Source of the DNA: Streptomyces antnestii
GTDB taxonomy: Bacteria; Actinomycetota; Actinomycetes; Streptomycetales; Streptomycetaceae
Direction of reading: 5' to 3'
DNA length: 64,000 nt
Assembly (NCBI RefSeq): GCF_004005495.1
Contig: NZ_RZYA01000020.1
Coordinates: 62,001 to 126,000 of the forward strand
The position numbers and the translations under genes were made by a program. The notes beneath the pieces are model-generated. The model was not told the DNA's origin, searched no databases, and saw only the letters and a list, made by a program, of their open reading frames with translations. Positions 15,778-24,416 of this stretch are shown one piece after another (positions within the stretch are counted from its first letter, which is position 1; each line of letters begins with the position of its first letter).

Positions 15778-17166
15778 CTACTTCCCGTTCTTCGCGAGGA
15801 AGGACAGCAGGTCCTGACGACTCACCACGCCCTTGGGCTTGCCCTCGACCAGCACGATCGCGGCGTCCGCCGTACCGAGCACCGCCATCAGGTCCTCCAC
15901 CGGCTCACCCGAGCCGACCTGCGGCAGAGGCGACGACATGTGCTTCTCCAGCGGGTCCCCGAGGGAGGCGCGCTGCGTGAACAGCGCGTCGAGCAGCTCC
16001 CGCTCGACGACGGAGCCGATGACCTCGGCCGCCATCACGTCCGGGTGCCCGGCGCCCGGCTTCACGATCGGCATCTGTGAAACCCCGTACTCGCGCAGCA
16101 CCTCGATGGCCTCGCCGACGGTCTCCTCCGGGTGCATGTGGACGAGGGACGGCAGCGCGCCGCCCTCCTTGTCCGCGAGCACGTCGCCGACGCGCGCGCT
16201 CGGCCCCGCGTCGTCGAGGAAGCCGTAGTCGGCCATCCACTCATCATTAAAGATCTTGCTCAGGTACCCGCGTCCGCTGTCCGGGAGCAGGACGACCACC
16301 ACGTCGTCGGGGCCGAGGCGCTCCGCGACCCGTAGTGCCGCGACGACCGCCATGCCGCAGGAGCCGCCCACGAGCAGGCCCTCCTCCTTGGCGAGGCGGC
16401 GGGTCATCTGGAAGGAGTCCTTGTCGGACACGGCGACGATCTCGTCGGCGACCGTGCGGTCGTACGCGGTCGGCCAGAAGTCCTCGCCGACGCCCTCGAC
16501 GAGGTACGGGCGACCGGAGCCGCCCGAGTACACGGAGCCCTCCGGGTCGGCACCGACGACCTGAACGCGGCCCTCGCTCACGTCCTTCAGATAGCGGCCG
16601 GTCCCGGAAATGGTGCCGCCCGTGCCGACGCCGGCCACGAAGTGCGTGATCCGTCCGTCGGTCTGCTCCCACAGCTCCGGGCCGGTGGAGTGGTAGTGGG
16701 AGAGGGGGTTGTTCGGGTTGCTGTACTGGTCCGGCTTCCAGGCCCCCGGCGTCTCACGTACGAGCCGGTCGGAGACGTTGTAGTACGAGTCCGGGTGTTC
16801 CGGGTCAACGGCCGTGGGGCAGACGACGACCTCGGCGCCGTACGCCCGCAGAACATTGATCTTGTCCGTGGAGACCTTGTCGGGGCACACGAAGATGCAC
16901 TTGTACCCCTTCTGCTGCGCCACGATGGCCAGGCCGACGCCCGTGTTGCCGCTGGTCGGCTCCACGATGGTGCCGCCCGGCTTGAGGGCGCCGCTCTCCT
17001 CTGCCGCCTCGATCATGCGCAGGGCGATGCGGTCCTTCACGGAGCCGCCGGGGTTGAAGTACTCGACCTTGGCCAGGACGGTCGCCTGGATACCTTCGGT
17101 CACGCTGTTGAGCCTCACGAGCGGGGTGTTGCCGACGAGGCTGATCATCGAGTCGTGGAATTGCAC
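15778..17166 (-). CDS. cbs: Cystathionine beta-synthase
   Basis: 462 residues from a GTG at 17164-17166 with GGAG upstream; the open frame to 17217 lacks a better start. The PLP domain has SLVGNTPLVRLN, the PLP lysine in NPGGSVKDRIALR (Lys44), the substrate loop PTSGNTGVGLAI, and the phosphate loop GTGGTISGTGRYLK. The C-terminal third is a tandem CBS-domain pair (VHMHPEETVGEAIEVLREYG and EPVEDLMAVLGTADAAIVL). It condenses serine and homocysteine to cystathionine in reverse transsulfuration. There is no N-terminal haem region. The C-terminal CBS pair distinguishes it from plain cysteine synthases and may bind an adenosyl ligand. Confidence 0.93.
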   Translation of the reverse strand: MQFHDSMISLVGNTPLVRLNSVTEGIQATVLAKVEYFNPGGSVKDRIALRMIEAAEESGALKPGGTIVEPTSGNTGVGLAIVAQQKGYKCIFVCPDKVSTDKINVLRAYGAEVVVCPTAVDPEHPDSYYNVSDRLVRETPGAWKPDQYSNPNNPLSHYHSTGPELWEQTDGRITHFVAGVGTGGTISGTGRYLKDVSEGRVQVVGADPEGSVYSGGSGRPYLVEGVGEDFWPTAYDRTVADEIVAVSDKDSFQMTRRLAKEEGLLVGGSCGMAVVAALRVAERLGPDDVVVVLLPDSGRGYLSKIFNDEWMADYGFLDDAGPSARVGDVLADKEGGALPSLVHMHPEETVGEAIEVLREYGVSQMPIVKPGAGHPDVMAAEVIGSVVERELLDALFTQRASLGDPLEKHMSSPLPQVGSGEPVEDLMAVLGTADAAIVLVEGKPKGVVSRQDLLSFLAKNGK

Positions 17167-17347
17167 CGTTGTCTCCGGGCTGCGATGGATCGCGGGCGAT
17201 CTGCGTGGGTTCTGCAAAGTGATGTGCGGTCAGCGTAAGCCGAGTGCCGCTCCTTCATCGCCCGTTGCGATTGGCCGACCGTACTTACGGGGCAATGAGT
17301 GGTTGTACGGCTGTGAAGCACTACGCAGAGGCAGGTGGCTGCGACGC

Positions 17348-18376
17348 ATGTCGAGGGCGAGGGTGGCGCGGCGCATCGCCGCGGGCGCCGCGTACGGCGG
17401 CGGCGGTATCGGTCTGATCGGCGCGGCGGCGGTCGGTCTGCTGATCGCGGAGGCCCAGCTGGCGAAGCGGCAGGTGGGCAACCACGGCAGCCACGTCGTG
17501 GAGGTGCCGTCCGCGGACGGTCTGTACGGCAGGGTGTTCGGCGAGCGTCCGGCCTCCGAGGGGGCGGACACCGAGCCGCTGCGGTTCGCGATGCTGGGGG
17601 ACTCGACGGCGGCGGGCCAGGGCGTGCACCGGGCGCGGCAGACCCCGGCGGCCCTTCTCGCGTCGGGGCTCGCGGCGGTGGCGGAGCGGCCGGTGGAGCT
17701 GCGCAACGTGGCGCTGCCGGGTGCCAGGTCCGACGACCTGGACCGTCAGGTGGCGGTGGTCCTCTCGGATCCGGACTGGGTGCCGGACGTGTGCGTGGTG
17801 ATGATCGGCGCGAACGACGTGACGCACCGGATGCCGGCGACGCGGTCGGTGCGTCATCTCTCGGCGGCGGTACGCAGGCTGCGTACCGCCGGCGCGGAGG
17901 TGGTGGTGGGTACGTGTCCTGACCTGGGCACGATCGAGCCGGTGAACCAGCCGTTGCGCTATCTGGCCCGGCGGGCCTCGCGGCAGCTGGCGGCGGCGCA
18001 GACGATCGGCACGGTGGAGCAGGGCGGGCGCACGGTGTCGCTCGGTGACCTGCTGGGCCCGGAGTTCCAGGCGAACCCGCGGGAGCTGTTCGGCCCGGAC
18101 AACTACCACCCGTCGGCCGAGGGGTACGCGACGGCGGCGATGGCGGTGCTTCCGACGCTGTGCGCGTCACTGGGGCTCTGGCCGGAGGAGGAGCGTCCGG
18201 ACGTGTCGCGGCGTGAGGGCTTCCTGCCGGTGGCGAGGGCGGCGGCGGAGGCTGCGGGAGAGGGCGGCACCGAGGTCACGGCCGCGATGCCGACGGGCCC
18301 GAGGGGTCCGTGGGCTCTGCTGAAGAGGCGGCGGCGCCGCCGGGTGACGACACAGGATCCGACGCCGGTGACGTGA
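17348..18376 (+). CDS. SGNH/GDSL-family hydrolase with N-terminal membrane anchor
   Basis: 342 residues. After a basic start (SRARVARRIAAGAA) there is one hydrophobic segment (GGIGLIGAAAVGLLIAEAQ), an uncleaved anchor or signal peptide. The esterase domain shows block I AMLGDSTAAGQG (nucleophile Ser), an Asn in LPGARSDDLDRQV, block III VVMIGANDVTH, and block V GPDNYHPSAEGYA (Asp and His). It probably hydrolyses an ester outside the membrane; the substrate is unknown. The C-terminal 70 residues are Arg-rich and low in complexity. The start is uncertain: the ATG at 17348 has only a distant GAGG. It is divergent from cbs. Confidence 0.85.
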   Translation: MSRARVARRIAAGAAYGGGGIGLIGAAAVGLLIAEAQLAKRQVGNHGSHVVEVPSADGLYGRVFGERPASEGADTEPLRFAMLGDSTAAGQGVHRARQTPAALLASGLAAVAERPVELRNVALPGARSDDLDRQVAVVLSDPDWVPDVCVVMIGANDVTHRMPATRSVRHLSAAVRRLRTAGAEVVVGTCPDLGTIEPVNQPLRYLARRASRQLAAAQTIGTVEQGGRTVSLGDLLGPEFQANPRELFGPDNYHPSAEGYATAAMAVLPTLCASLGLWPEEERPDVSRREGFLPVARAAAEAAGEGGTEVTAAMPTGPRGPWALLKRRRRRRVTTQDPTPVT

Positions 18377-18553
18377 GTGTTTCAGGAGCGGGGTCCAGGG
18401 CATCAGAGCGCTGAGCAAGCGCTTAGAAAAATGCGGCGGGAGTCACACACGCACACCGGTGACCCGGGCAGTACGCACAGGTAATTTCACTCACGGTCCT
18501 GCCTTCAGCCCGTAGGCGAACAGCTCGTACGCATAGACCCCTTGGAGCCCGTG

Positions 18554-19774
18554 ATGCCCGAAGCCGTGATCGTCTCGACCGCCCGCTCCCCCATCGGCCG
18601 CGCTTTCAAGGGGTCCCTCAAGGACCTGCGCCCGGACGACCTGACCGCCACGATCATCCAGGCCGCGCTTGCCAAGGTCCCCGAGCTCGACCCGCACGAC
18701 ATCGACGACCTGATGCTCGGCTGTGGCCTCCCCGGCGGCGAGCAGGGCAACAACCTGGGCCGCATCGTGGCCGTCCAGATGGGCATGGACCACCTGCCCG
18801 GCTGTACGGTCACCCGTTACTGCTCCTCCTCGCTGCAGACGTCCCGCATGGCGCTGCACGCCATCAAGGCCGGCGAGGGCGACGTCTTCATCTCGGCCGG
18901 TGTCGAGATGGTGTCCCGCTTCGTGAAGGGCAACTCGGACTCGCTGCCGGACACGCACAACCCGCTCTTCGCCGAGGCCGAGGCCCGTACGGCCGCCGTC
19001 GCCGAGTCCGAGGGTGCGAGCTGGCACGACCCGCGCAAGGACGGCCTGGTCCCGGACGCGTACATCGCGATGGGCCAGACCGCCGAGAACCTGGCCCGGC
19101 TCAAGGGCGTGACGCGCGCGGACATGGACGCGTTCGGTGTGCGCTCGCAGAACCTGGCCGAGCAGGCCATCAAGAACGGCTTCTGGGAGCGGGAGATCAC
19201 CCCGGTCACCACCCCCGACGGCACGGTCGTCTCGCAGGACGACGGCCCGCGCGCGGGTGTGACCCTGGAGGGCGTCTCCGGTCTCAAGCCGGTGTTCCGC
19301 CCCGACGGTCTGGTCACGGCGGCCAACTGCTGCCCGCTCAACGACGGCGCCGCCGCCCTCGTGATCATGTCGGACACGAAGGCCCGCGAGCTCGGCCTCA
19401 CCCCGCTCGCCCGCATCGTCTCCACGGGCGTCTCGGGCCTGTCCCCCGAGATCATGGGTCTCGGCCCGGTCGAGGCGTCGAAGCAGGCGCTCAAGCGCGC
19501 GGGTCTCGGTGTCGGCGACATCGACCTGTTCGAGATCAACGAGGCGTTCGCCGCGCAGGTCATCCCGTCCGCGCGTGACCTCGGCATCGACGAGGACAAG
19601 CTGAACGTCAACGGCGGCGCCATCGCGGTCGGCCACCCCTTCGGCATGACGGGCGCCCGCATCACCGGCACCCTGATCAACGGCCTCCAGTTCCACGACA
19701 AGCAGTTCGGTCTGGAGACCATGTGCGTCGGCGGCGGCCAGGGCATGGCCATGGTCATCGAGCGACTGAGCTGA
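18554..19774 (+). CDS. Acetyl-CoA C-acyltransferase (thiolase)
   Basis: 406 residues, full thiolase length, from the ATG at 18554 with GGAG upstream. The acyl-enzyme Cys90 lies in TVTRYCSSSLQTSRMAL. The C-terminal blocks are INEAFAAQVIPSARDLG, NVNGGAIAVGHPFGMTGAR (catalytic His) and ETMCVGGGQGMAMV (second Cys). It acts in fatty-acid beta-oxidation or acetoacetyl-CoA metabolism; sequence alone does not separate degradative from biosynthetic roles, and no beta-oxidation partner is adjacent. Its last codons form the start of a 100-bp tandem duplication that extends downstream. Confidence 0.93.
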   Translation: MPEAVIVSTARSPIGRAFKGSLKDLRPDDLTATIIQAALAKVPELDPHDIDDLMLGCGLPGGEQGNNLGRIVAVQMGMDHLPGCTVTRYCSSSLQTSRMALHAIKAGEGDVFISAGVEMVSRFVKGNSDSLPDTHNPLFAEAEARTAAVAESEGASWHDPRKDGLVPDAYIAMGQTAENLARLKGVTRADMDAFGVRSQNLAEQAIKNGFWEREITPVTTPDGTVVSQDDGPRAGVTLEGVSGLKPVFRPDGLVTAANCCPLNDGAAALVIMSDTKARELGLTPLARIVSTGVSGLSPEIMGLGPVEASKQALKRAGLGVGDIDLFEINEAFAAQVIPSARDLGIDEDKLNVNGGAIAVGHPFGMTGARITGTLINGLQFHDKQFGLETMCVGGGQGMAMVIERLS

Positions 19775-19971
19775 GCCGTAGCGGAGGGTAGGGGTCGCCT
19801 GAGGAACGAAGGCGGCACCTGCCCGCAGCGGTGGCGAAGCTCGGTGCGACCAAAGATGCGAGCGACTGAGCTGAGCCGTAGCGGAGGGTAGGGGTCGCCT
19901 GAGGAACGAAGGCGGCACCTGCCCGCAGCGGTGGCGAAGCTCAGTGCGACCAAAGATGCGAGCGACTGAGC
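19761..19971. repeat. Tandem 100-bp duplication at the thiolase 3' end
   Basis: Copy 1 (19761-19860) and copy 2 (19861-19960) differ at one base (G at 19843, A at 19943). An 11-nt partial third copy follows at 19961. The unit includes the last thiolase codons and its stop. The rest of the gap to 20239 (465 bp in all) shows no gene; a CTCCCAGGGGAG dyad occurs near 20070. Confidence 0.95.
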
Positions 19972-20239
19972 CAGGTCGGACGCTCTCCGTAGTGACCCCT
20001 GCTGCCCCAGTAGTCGGCTTGCGCCTCTGCTGAATCGTGATGCAATCTCCCCCAGGATGTGACGTATCTCCCAGGGGAGAGGGTTTTTGCAGGTCAGCAG
20101 GGTTCCCAGGTCATAACACCCCTAAACACCCGGCCAAAAGACCTGTCCATTTCGTGACGTAATGCACTGACAGCGGGATGGTCCAGGCTTCAAGCTGATG
20201 TAGGAAGTCGGGGGTCGACTTGAAACCGGGAGTACGTCA

Positions 20240-21067
20240 GTGAGCGCCATGCCTCTTGCCCTGCTCATCGCCACGGCCGCCGCCACGGCCGTGGGCGCCG
20301 CTGCCCTGCACACCGTCCACGGACTGCGCAGGCAGATCACGGAACTGCGAGACGAGCTCGCCGCGGACCGCGCCGTCGGCGCCGGCCGTGGCGTGCCCGC
20401 CGCGCGCACCACGCCTGACACCGAGGAGATACGCGCGGCCGTCGCCGACGCCCTCGCGGAGGAGCGGGAGCGCGAGCTCGCCGAGGCGCGTGCCTTCTGG
20501 GCCGCGCAGGAAGCCCGTGACGCCTCGGACGCGCCGTCCGTGCTCGGTGGCGCGCTGGGCTTCGGTGACGATCTGTTCATGCCGCGCCAGGCCGATTTCG
20601 CGGGCCTCGAGCCGGGTCTCGCGGCGGGCCTCGAGCCCGTGGTCGAGCCGGCCGACGCCGGCGCCGACGAGTTCGCGGGCGAGTCCGCCGAGCTCGCGGC
20701 CGCCCGCCGCCGGCACCCCTCGCACCCCGACTTCGTGCCGGTGCAGTCGCCCGTGTCGGGCGGCGGCGGCGACCACGAGCGGACGGTGGCGTGCCTGGAG
20801 GAGCTGGCCGAGGCCCGCACCGCCCTGGCCGACGTCCGCCCGGGGCCGCTCGGCACGCTCGACGTGTACGTCTTCGTGGACGGCACCACGCTCTGTATGA
20901 CCCCCGGTCACCGGGAGACCGCGGAGCAGCTGGCCACGGCCCTGCGCGAGGGCGAGGCCCCCGTGCTGCTCGGCGGCTCGGGTGTCTCGGGTGCCTACGC
21001 GCTCACGTTCGCCTGCGGGAGCGAGAACGTGTACATCCTGGCCGACCGGGTCATAGCGTCCGTCTGA
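20240..21067 (+). CDS. Conserved hypothetical protein with N-terminal membrane segment
   Basis: 275 residues from the GTG at 20240 with GGGAG upstream. A hydrophobic N-terminus (ALLIATAAATAVGAAAL) is followed by a charged helical region (LRRQITELRDELAADR, EERERELAEARAFW), suggesting a membrane anchor with coiled coil. A low-complexity middle region leads to a compact C-terminal domain (TLDVYVFVDGTTLCMTP...PVLLGGSGVSGAYALTF) that looks globular. I do not recognise a family with known function. It has its own promoter space after the tandem repeat. Confidence 0.7.
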   Translation: MSAMPLALLIATAAATAVGAAALHTVHGLRRQITELRDELAADRAVGAGRGVPAARTTPDTEEIRAAVADALAEERERELAEARAFWAAQEARDASDAPSVLGGALGFGDDLFMPRQADFAGLEPGLAAGLEPVVEPADAGADEFAGESAELAAARRRHPSHPDFVPVQSPVSGGGGDHERTVACLEELAEARTALADVRPGPLGTLDVYVFVDGTTLCMTPGHRETAEQLATALREGEAPVLLGGSGVSGAYALTFACGSENVYILADRVIASV

Positions 21068-21128
21068 GGGACGCCCGACCGGCTTCTCTCCACCCCCACC
21101 CCATACTTCCGAACGCGCCGGGGACGGC

Positions 21129-21440
21129 TCACACCCCGGCGCGTTTCTGTGCCTCCGCGACGAGGAGGAGCGCCTCGGCGAGCTGGTCGGCGTCCCGCAG
21201 GACCACGGACAGGTCGTGCGCGGCGACGGTGATCTGGTCGCACCCGGCGAACATCCCGGCGTCCGGCATCTCCCGTACGGGCCCTTCGGGGTCCTCCAGG
21301 CGCTGCGCGCGGGCGGAGAGCTCGCGGGCCAGGGCGAGTGCCTCGGCGGCGGCTCCGCGCTGGAGCCTGCTCTGCGGGGCTGCGCGGAGCCGGTCGGCGA
21401 ATCGGTCCACTGCGTCCGTCAACGGCGTCGTATCGAGCAT
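21129..21440 (-). CDS. Small hypothetical helical protein
   Basis: 103 residues, nearly all helical (TDAVDRFADRLRAAPQSRLQ, ALALARELSARAQRLED, VVLRDADQLAEALLLVAEAQ). No signal peptide or catalytic motif is seen. It is convergent with the preceding gene and divergent from the DUF4287 gene. Codon usage is typical Streptomyces, supporting a real gene. The function is unknown. Confidence 0.6.
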   Translation of the reverse strand: MLDTTPLTDAVDRFADRLRAAPQSRLQRGAAAEALALARELSARAQRLEDPEGPVREMPDAGMFAGCDQITVAAHDLSVVLRDADQLAEALLLVAEAQKRAGV

Positions 21441-21542
21441 GTCGTGACCCTATGCGCCTTTCCTGGACTGTTGCCAACGACCGAACGCTCAGGCACGGTG
21501 GCTTGAAGGACCGGCTACATCGCACAGCGTCCGGAGGCGCCG

Positions 21543-21773
21543 ATGTCCCAAGTGTTCTCCCAGGAGACTCACGAGAATCTTCTGGCTCGTATCCCCCACT
21601 GCACCGGTCGAGAGATCTCCGACTGGCTGCGCACCGTGGAGGAAGGCCCTGCCTTCCTCCGCTTCGAAGAAGCGGTCAGCTGGCTGCGCGGGGAACACGA
21701 CCTCGCGTACGGACACGCGAAGGCGATCATCCACGAGTACGACCTGCGGCGGGCCGCCCGCCGCCTGGGCTGA
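21543..21773 (+). CDS. DUF4287 domain small protein
   Basis: 76 residues that look like a single DUF4287-type helical domain: LLARIPHCTGREISDWLRTV, then FEEAVSWLRGEHDLAYGHAK and IIHEYDLRR. The family is widespread in actinobacteria and small; its biochemical role is not established. The ATG at 21543 follows GGAGGCG. A strong bidirectional hairpin lies after it. Confidence 0.75.
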   Translation: MSQVFSQETHENLLARIPHCTGREISDWLRTVEEGPAFLRFEEAVSWLRGEHDLAYGHAKAIIHEYDLRRAARRLG

Positions 21774-21835
21774 GCGATCCGCCCACGAACCCATCCGTCC
21801 CCCGACAAGCCGAGACAACGCGGCGGCAGCACGGC

Positions 21836-21869
21836 GAAGGGCCCGCGCACCGTGGTGCGCGGGCCCTTC
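21836..21869. terminator. Bidirectional hairpin terminator
   Basis: Perfect 15-bp stem (GAAGGGCCCGCGCAC and its complement) with loop CGTG. It lies between the convergent DUF4287 gene and the Bax-inhibitor-1 family gene. Confidence 0.8.
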
Positions 21870-21911
21870 ACTGGCCGAAACCGGTCCGGTCAGCCTCTGT
21901 TGCTGAACCGG

Positions 21912-22817
21912 TCAGTCGCTGCTGCTGAAGATGGCGACGAGCCGCAGCATCTCGACGTAGATCCAGACGAGCGTCATGGTCAGGCCGAACGCGGCGAGCC
22001 AGGCCTCCTCGCGCGGAGCGCCGTACGCGATGCCGTCCTCGATCTGCTTGAAGTCCAGCGTCAGGAAGAACGCGCCGAGCAGGATCGCGATGATGCCGAC
22101 GATCGCGCCGAGCGGGCCCATGCTGCGCAGGCCGCCGTCCGGGGCGACGCCGAAGACGACCAGCAGGAGGTTGACCGCCATCACGGCGACGAACGCGATC
22201 GCGATCGCCATGCCGATACGGGCGTAGCGGGCGGTGACGCGGATCCAGCCCGCCTTGTAGACGAGCAGCGTCGCGCCGGAGACCGCCATCGTGCCGAGCA
22301 CCGCCTGGAAGGGTGCGCCCGACCAGGCTGTGTTGTACATCTCGCTGATGACGCCGAGGAAGACACCCTCGAACGCCGCGTAGGACAGGATCAGCGCGGG
22401 TGAGGCGTTGCGCTTGAACGACTGGACCATGGCGAGGACGAAGGCGATCAGCGCCGCGCCGATGGCCAGGCCGTAGCTCGTGGGCGACACCGGGAGCAGC
22501 GCCCAGGCAAGGGCGGCGCCGACGACGACGGTGCCGAGGGTCATGGCCGAGCGCACGACGACGTCGTCCATCGTCATGCGGCCGGTGGTGGCCGGGGCCT
22601 GCGGCGGGGCGCCGTGCTGCAGGTCCTGCTGCGCGTAGGGGTTCTGTGCGTAAGGGTTCTGCCCGTAGGGGTTCTGCGCGTACGGGCTGTTGCCGGCGTA
22701 GGGGTTGCCCTGTGTGCCGACTGCGGGTCCCCCGGCCTGCGGCTGCGCGTTGAAGCCCGCGTAGCCGTTGTCACGGCTGAACCCCCGTCGCGAGAAGACC
22801 GGGTTACTGCTCCTCAT
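21912..22817 (-). CDS. Bax inhibitor-1 / YccA family membrane protein
   Basis: 301 residues from the ATG at 22817 with GGAGGAG upstream. The first 75 residues are cytoplasmic and repetitive, with several NPYAQ/NPYGQ units. Seven membrane segments follow, including TLGTVVVGAALAWALLPV, LAIGAALIAFVLAMV, LSYAAFEGVFLGVISEMY and GPLGAIVGIIAILLGAFFLTLDF. The last block, IEDGIAYGAPREEAWLAAFG, is a family signature containing conserved acidic residues. These proteins act as pH-sensitive calcium leak channels in other bacteria; the role here is unknown. It is separated from pobA by 141 bp. Confidence 0.85.
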   Translation of the reverse strand: MRSSNPVFSRRGFSRDNGYAGFNAQPQAGGPAVGTQGNPYAGNSPYAQNPYGQNPYAQNPYAQQDLQHGAPPQAPATTGRMTMDDVVVRSAMTLGTVVVGAALAWALLPVSPTSYGLAIGAALIAFVLAMVQSFKRNASPALILSYAAFEGVFLGVISEMYNTAWSGAPFQAVLGTMAVSGATLLVYKAGWIRVTARYARIGMAIAIAFVAVMAVNLLLVVFGVAPDGGLRSMGPLGAIVGIIAILLGAFFLTLDFKQIEDGIAYGAPREEAWLAAFGLTMTLVWIYVEMLRLVAIFSSSD

Positions 22818-22958
22818 CTCACTCCTCCATGGCCACCTCGCGCGGCCTTGGCTCAAGGGTAATGGGCTGGCAAAGACCCTCGGCTAGTGCTCAGGGAGGA
22901 TCTTTCCCATGCTGTTACCCGCAACGAAGGACGGGACCCCGGTGTTCCGCCGCCCGGC

Positions 22959-24134
22959 TCAGTCGAGGGGGAAACCCGTGTAGCCCTCGGCGAGGTCGGT
23001 CTCGGCGGCGCCGGAGGTGGTGATCCGGTCGAGCAGGGCGCGCTGGATGCGGCCGTCGAAGGGGCTCGCGTCGGGGGCGGTGTGCAGCATCGTCGTCATC
23101 GCGTAGCTGAACCGCTCGGCCTGCCAGACGCGGCGCAGGCAGGTCTCGGAGTAGGCGTCGAGGAGCTCGGTGGAGCCGGTCTCCTGGCGGTGGGTCAGGG
23201 CGCGGGCGAAGGTGACGACGTCGCCGACGGCGAGGTTGAGGCCCTTGGCGCCGGTCGGCGGGACGATGTGGGCGGCGTCGCCGGCGAGGAAGAGCCGTCC
23301 GTGCCGCATCGGCTCGTGGACGTAACTCCTCATCGGGGTCACGGACTTGGCGGTGATCGGGCCGCGCTCCAGCTTCCAGCCGTCCTCGGTCTCCAGGCGG
23401 CGGTCGAGCTCGTCCCAGATCTCCTCGTCGCTCCAGTCGGCGGCGTCCGTGCCCTCGGGGACCTGGAGGTACGCGCGCGTGACGGACGGGGAGCGCATGG
23501 ACAGGAGGGCGAAGCCTCGGTCGTGGCGGGCGTAGACCAGCTCGTCGTGCGAGGGGGCGACGTCGGCGAGGATGCCGAGCCAGCCGAAGGGGTATGTGCG
23601 CTCGAAGACCTGGGAGACGTCGGCGGGCACGGCCTTGCGGCCCACGCCCCAGAAGCCGTCGCAGGCGACGACGTAGTCGCAGTCGAGGACGTCCTCGCGG
23701 CCCTCGTGCCGGTAGCGGATCCGCGGGTGCTCGCTCTCGGCGTCCTCCACGGCCAGCGCCTCCGCCTCGAAGAGGAGCGGGCCGCCCTCGGCGAGCTGGA
23801 GGGCGATGAGGTCCTTGCACACCTCGGTCTGCGCGTAGACCATCACGGACCGGCCGCCGGTCAGGGCGGGGAAGTCGACGCGGTGGCGGCGCTTGTCGAA
23901 GCGCAGCTCGATGCCGTCGTGCGGGATGCCCTCGCGGTCCATGCGCTCCGCCGCGCCCGCCTCGCGCAGCACGTCGACGGTGCCCTGTTCCAGGATCCCG
24001 GCGCGCTGGCGCTGCTCGACGTACGCCCGGTCGCGGCTCTCCAGGACGACGGAGTCGATTCCGGCGTTGTGCAGGAGCCGGGCGAGGAGCAGTCCGGCGG
24101 GGCCTGCTCCGATGATGCCGACGGTGGTGCGCAT
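22959..24134 (-). CDS. pobA: 4-hydroxybenzoate 3-monooxygenase
   Basis: 391 residues, an FAD- and NAD(P)H-dependent flavoprotein that makes protocatechuate from 4-hydroxybenzoate. The FAD motif VGIIGAGPAGLLLARLL (GxGxxG) is at the N-terminus, DYVVACDGFWG is the DG motif, and GRLFLAGDAAHIVPPTGAKG is the second FAD block. QRQRAGILEQGTVDVLREAG near residue 42 is typical of PobA. No pca or regulator gene is adjacent. The promoter region holds a TGAAC/GTTCA palindrome 37-50 bp before the start, a candidate operator. The gene lies just downstream of bldA, separated by a terminator. Confidence 0.95.
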   Translation of the reverse strand: MRTTVGIIGAGPAGLLLARLLHNAGIDSVVLESRDRAYVEQRQRAGILEQGTVDVLREAGAAERMDREGIPHDGIELRFDKRRHRVDFPALTGGRSVMVYAQTEVCKDLIALQLAEGGPLLFEAEALAVEDAESEHPRIRYRHEGREDVLDCDYVVACDGFWGVGRKAVPADVSQVFERTYPFGWLGILADVAPSHDELVYARHDRGFALLSMRSPSVTRAYLQVPEGTDAADWSDEEIWDELDRRLETEDGWKLERGPITAKSVTPMRSYVHEPMRHGRLFLAGDAAHIVPPTGAKGLNLAVGDVVTFARALTHRQETGSTELLDAYSETCLRRVWQAERFSYAMTTMLHTAPDASPFDGRIQRALLDRITTSGAAETDLAEGYTGFPLD

Positions 24135-24160
24135 GGGTACCTTCTTCTTCGCTCAGCCTT

Positions 24161-24184
24161 GTTCGCGTGGTGAACTTTCGTTCA
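24161..24184. promoter_or_regulatory. GTTC/GAAC/GTTC palindrome upstream of pobA
   Basis: TGAAC (24171-24175), 4 nt, GTTCA (24180-24184) is a perfect inverted repeat. An overlapping GTTC-N7-GAAC (24161-24175) makes an alternating array. Its position just upstream of pobA suggests the binding site of an aromatic-responsive regulator not encoded in the window. Confidence 0.45.
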
Positions 24185-24260
24185 TAAAGTGCTGAGCGGA
24201 GTCTCCGCCCGGCCCCGACCGCTGTCAACGGTCCTGGGGGGACATGTTTCCGGGAACACG

Positions 24261-24299
24261 AAAAACGCCGCGGCGACCGGATTCGATCGGCACGCGGCG
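24261..24299 (-). terminator. Intrinsic terminator after bldA
   Basis: On the minus strand, arms CGCCGCG/CGCGGCG (24293-24299 and 24266-24272) are followed by five T residues (24265-24261). It lies about 34 bp downstream of the tRNA 3' end, before pobA. A true U-tract is rare in this genome type. Confidence 0.7.
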
Positions 24300-24332
24300 A
24301 CGGGGAGGCGGCAGGGGTGGGAAAGGTGGAGG

Positions 24333-24416
24333 TGCCCGGAACCGGACTTGAACCGGTACGCCCGCGAAGGGGCAGCGAGGTTTAAGCTCGCCGTGTCTGC
24401 ATTCCACCATCCGGGC
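24333..24416 (-). tRNA. bldA: tRNA-Leu (anticodon UAA), bldA
   Basis: 84-nt gene read on the minus strand. Acceptor GCCCGGA pairs with TCCGGGC. The anticodon stem GCGAG/CTCGC encloses loop CTTAAAC, giving anticodon TAA, which reads the UUA codon. A long variable arm typical of tRNA-Leu follows (around CTGCCCCTTCGCGGGCG), then GGTTCAAGTCC as T-loop. The CCA end is not encoded. In Streptomyces this is the only tRNA for the rare UUA codon and controls development and secondary metabolism. No in-frame TTA was noticed in the protein genes of this window. Confidence 0.95.

Noticed and set aside
19761..19971. CRISPR-like array
   Set aside because: Only two full 100-bp units with no spacers; it is a tandem duplication.
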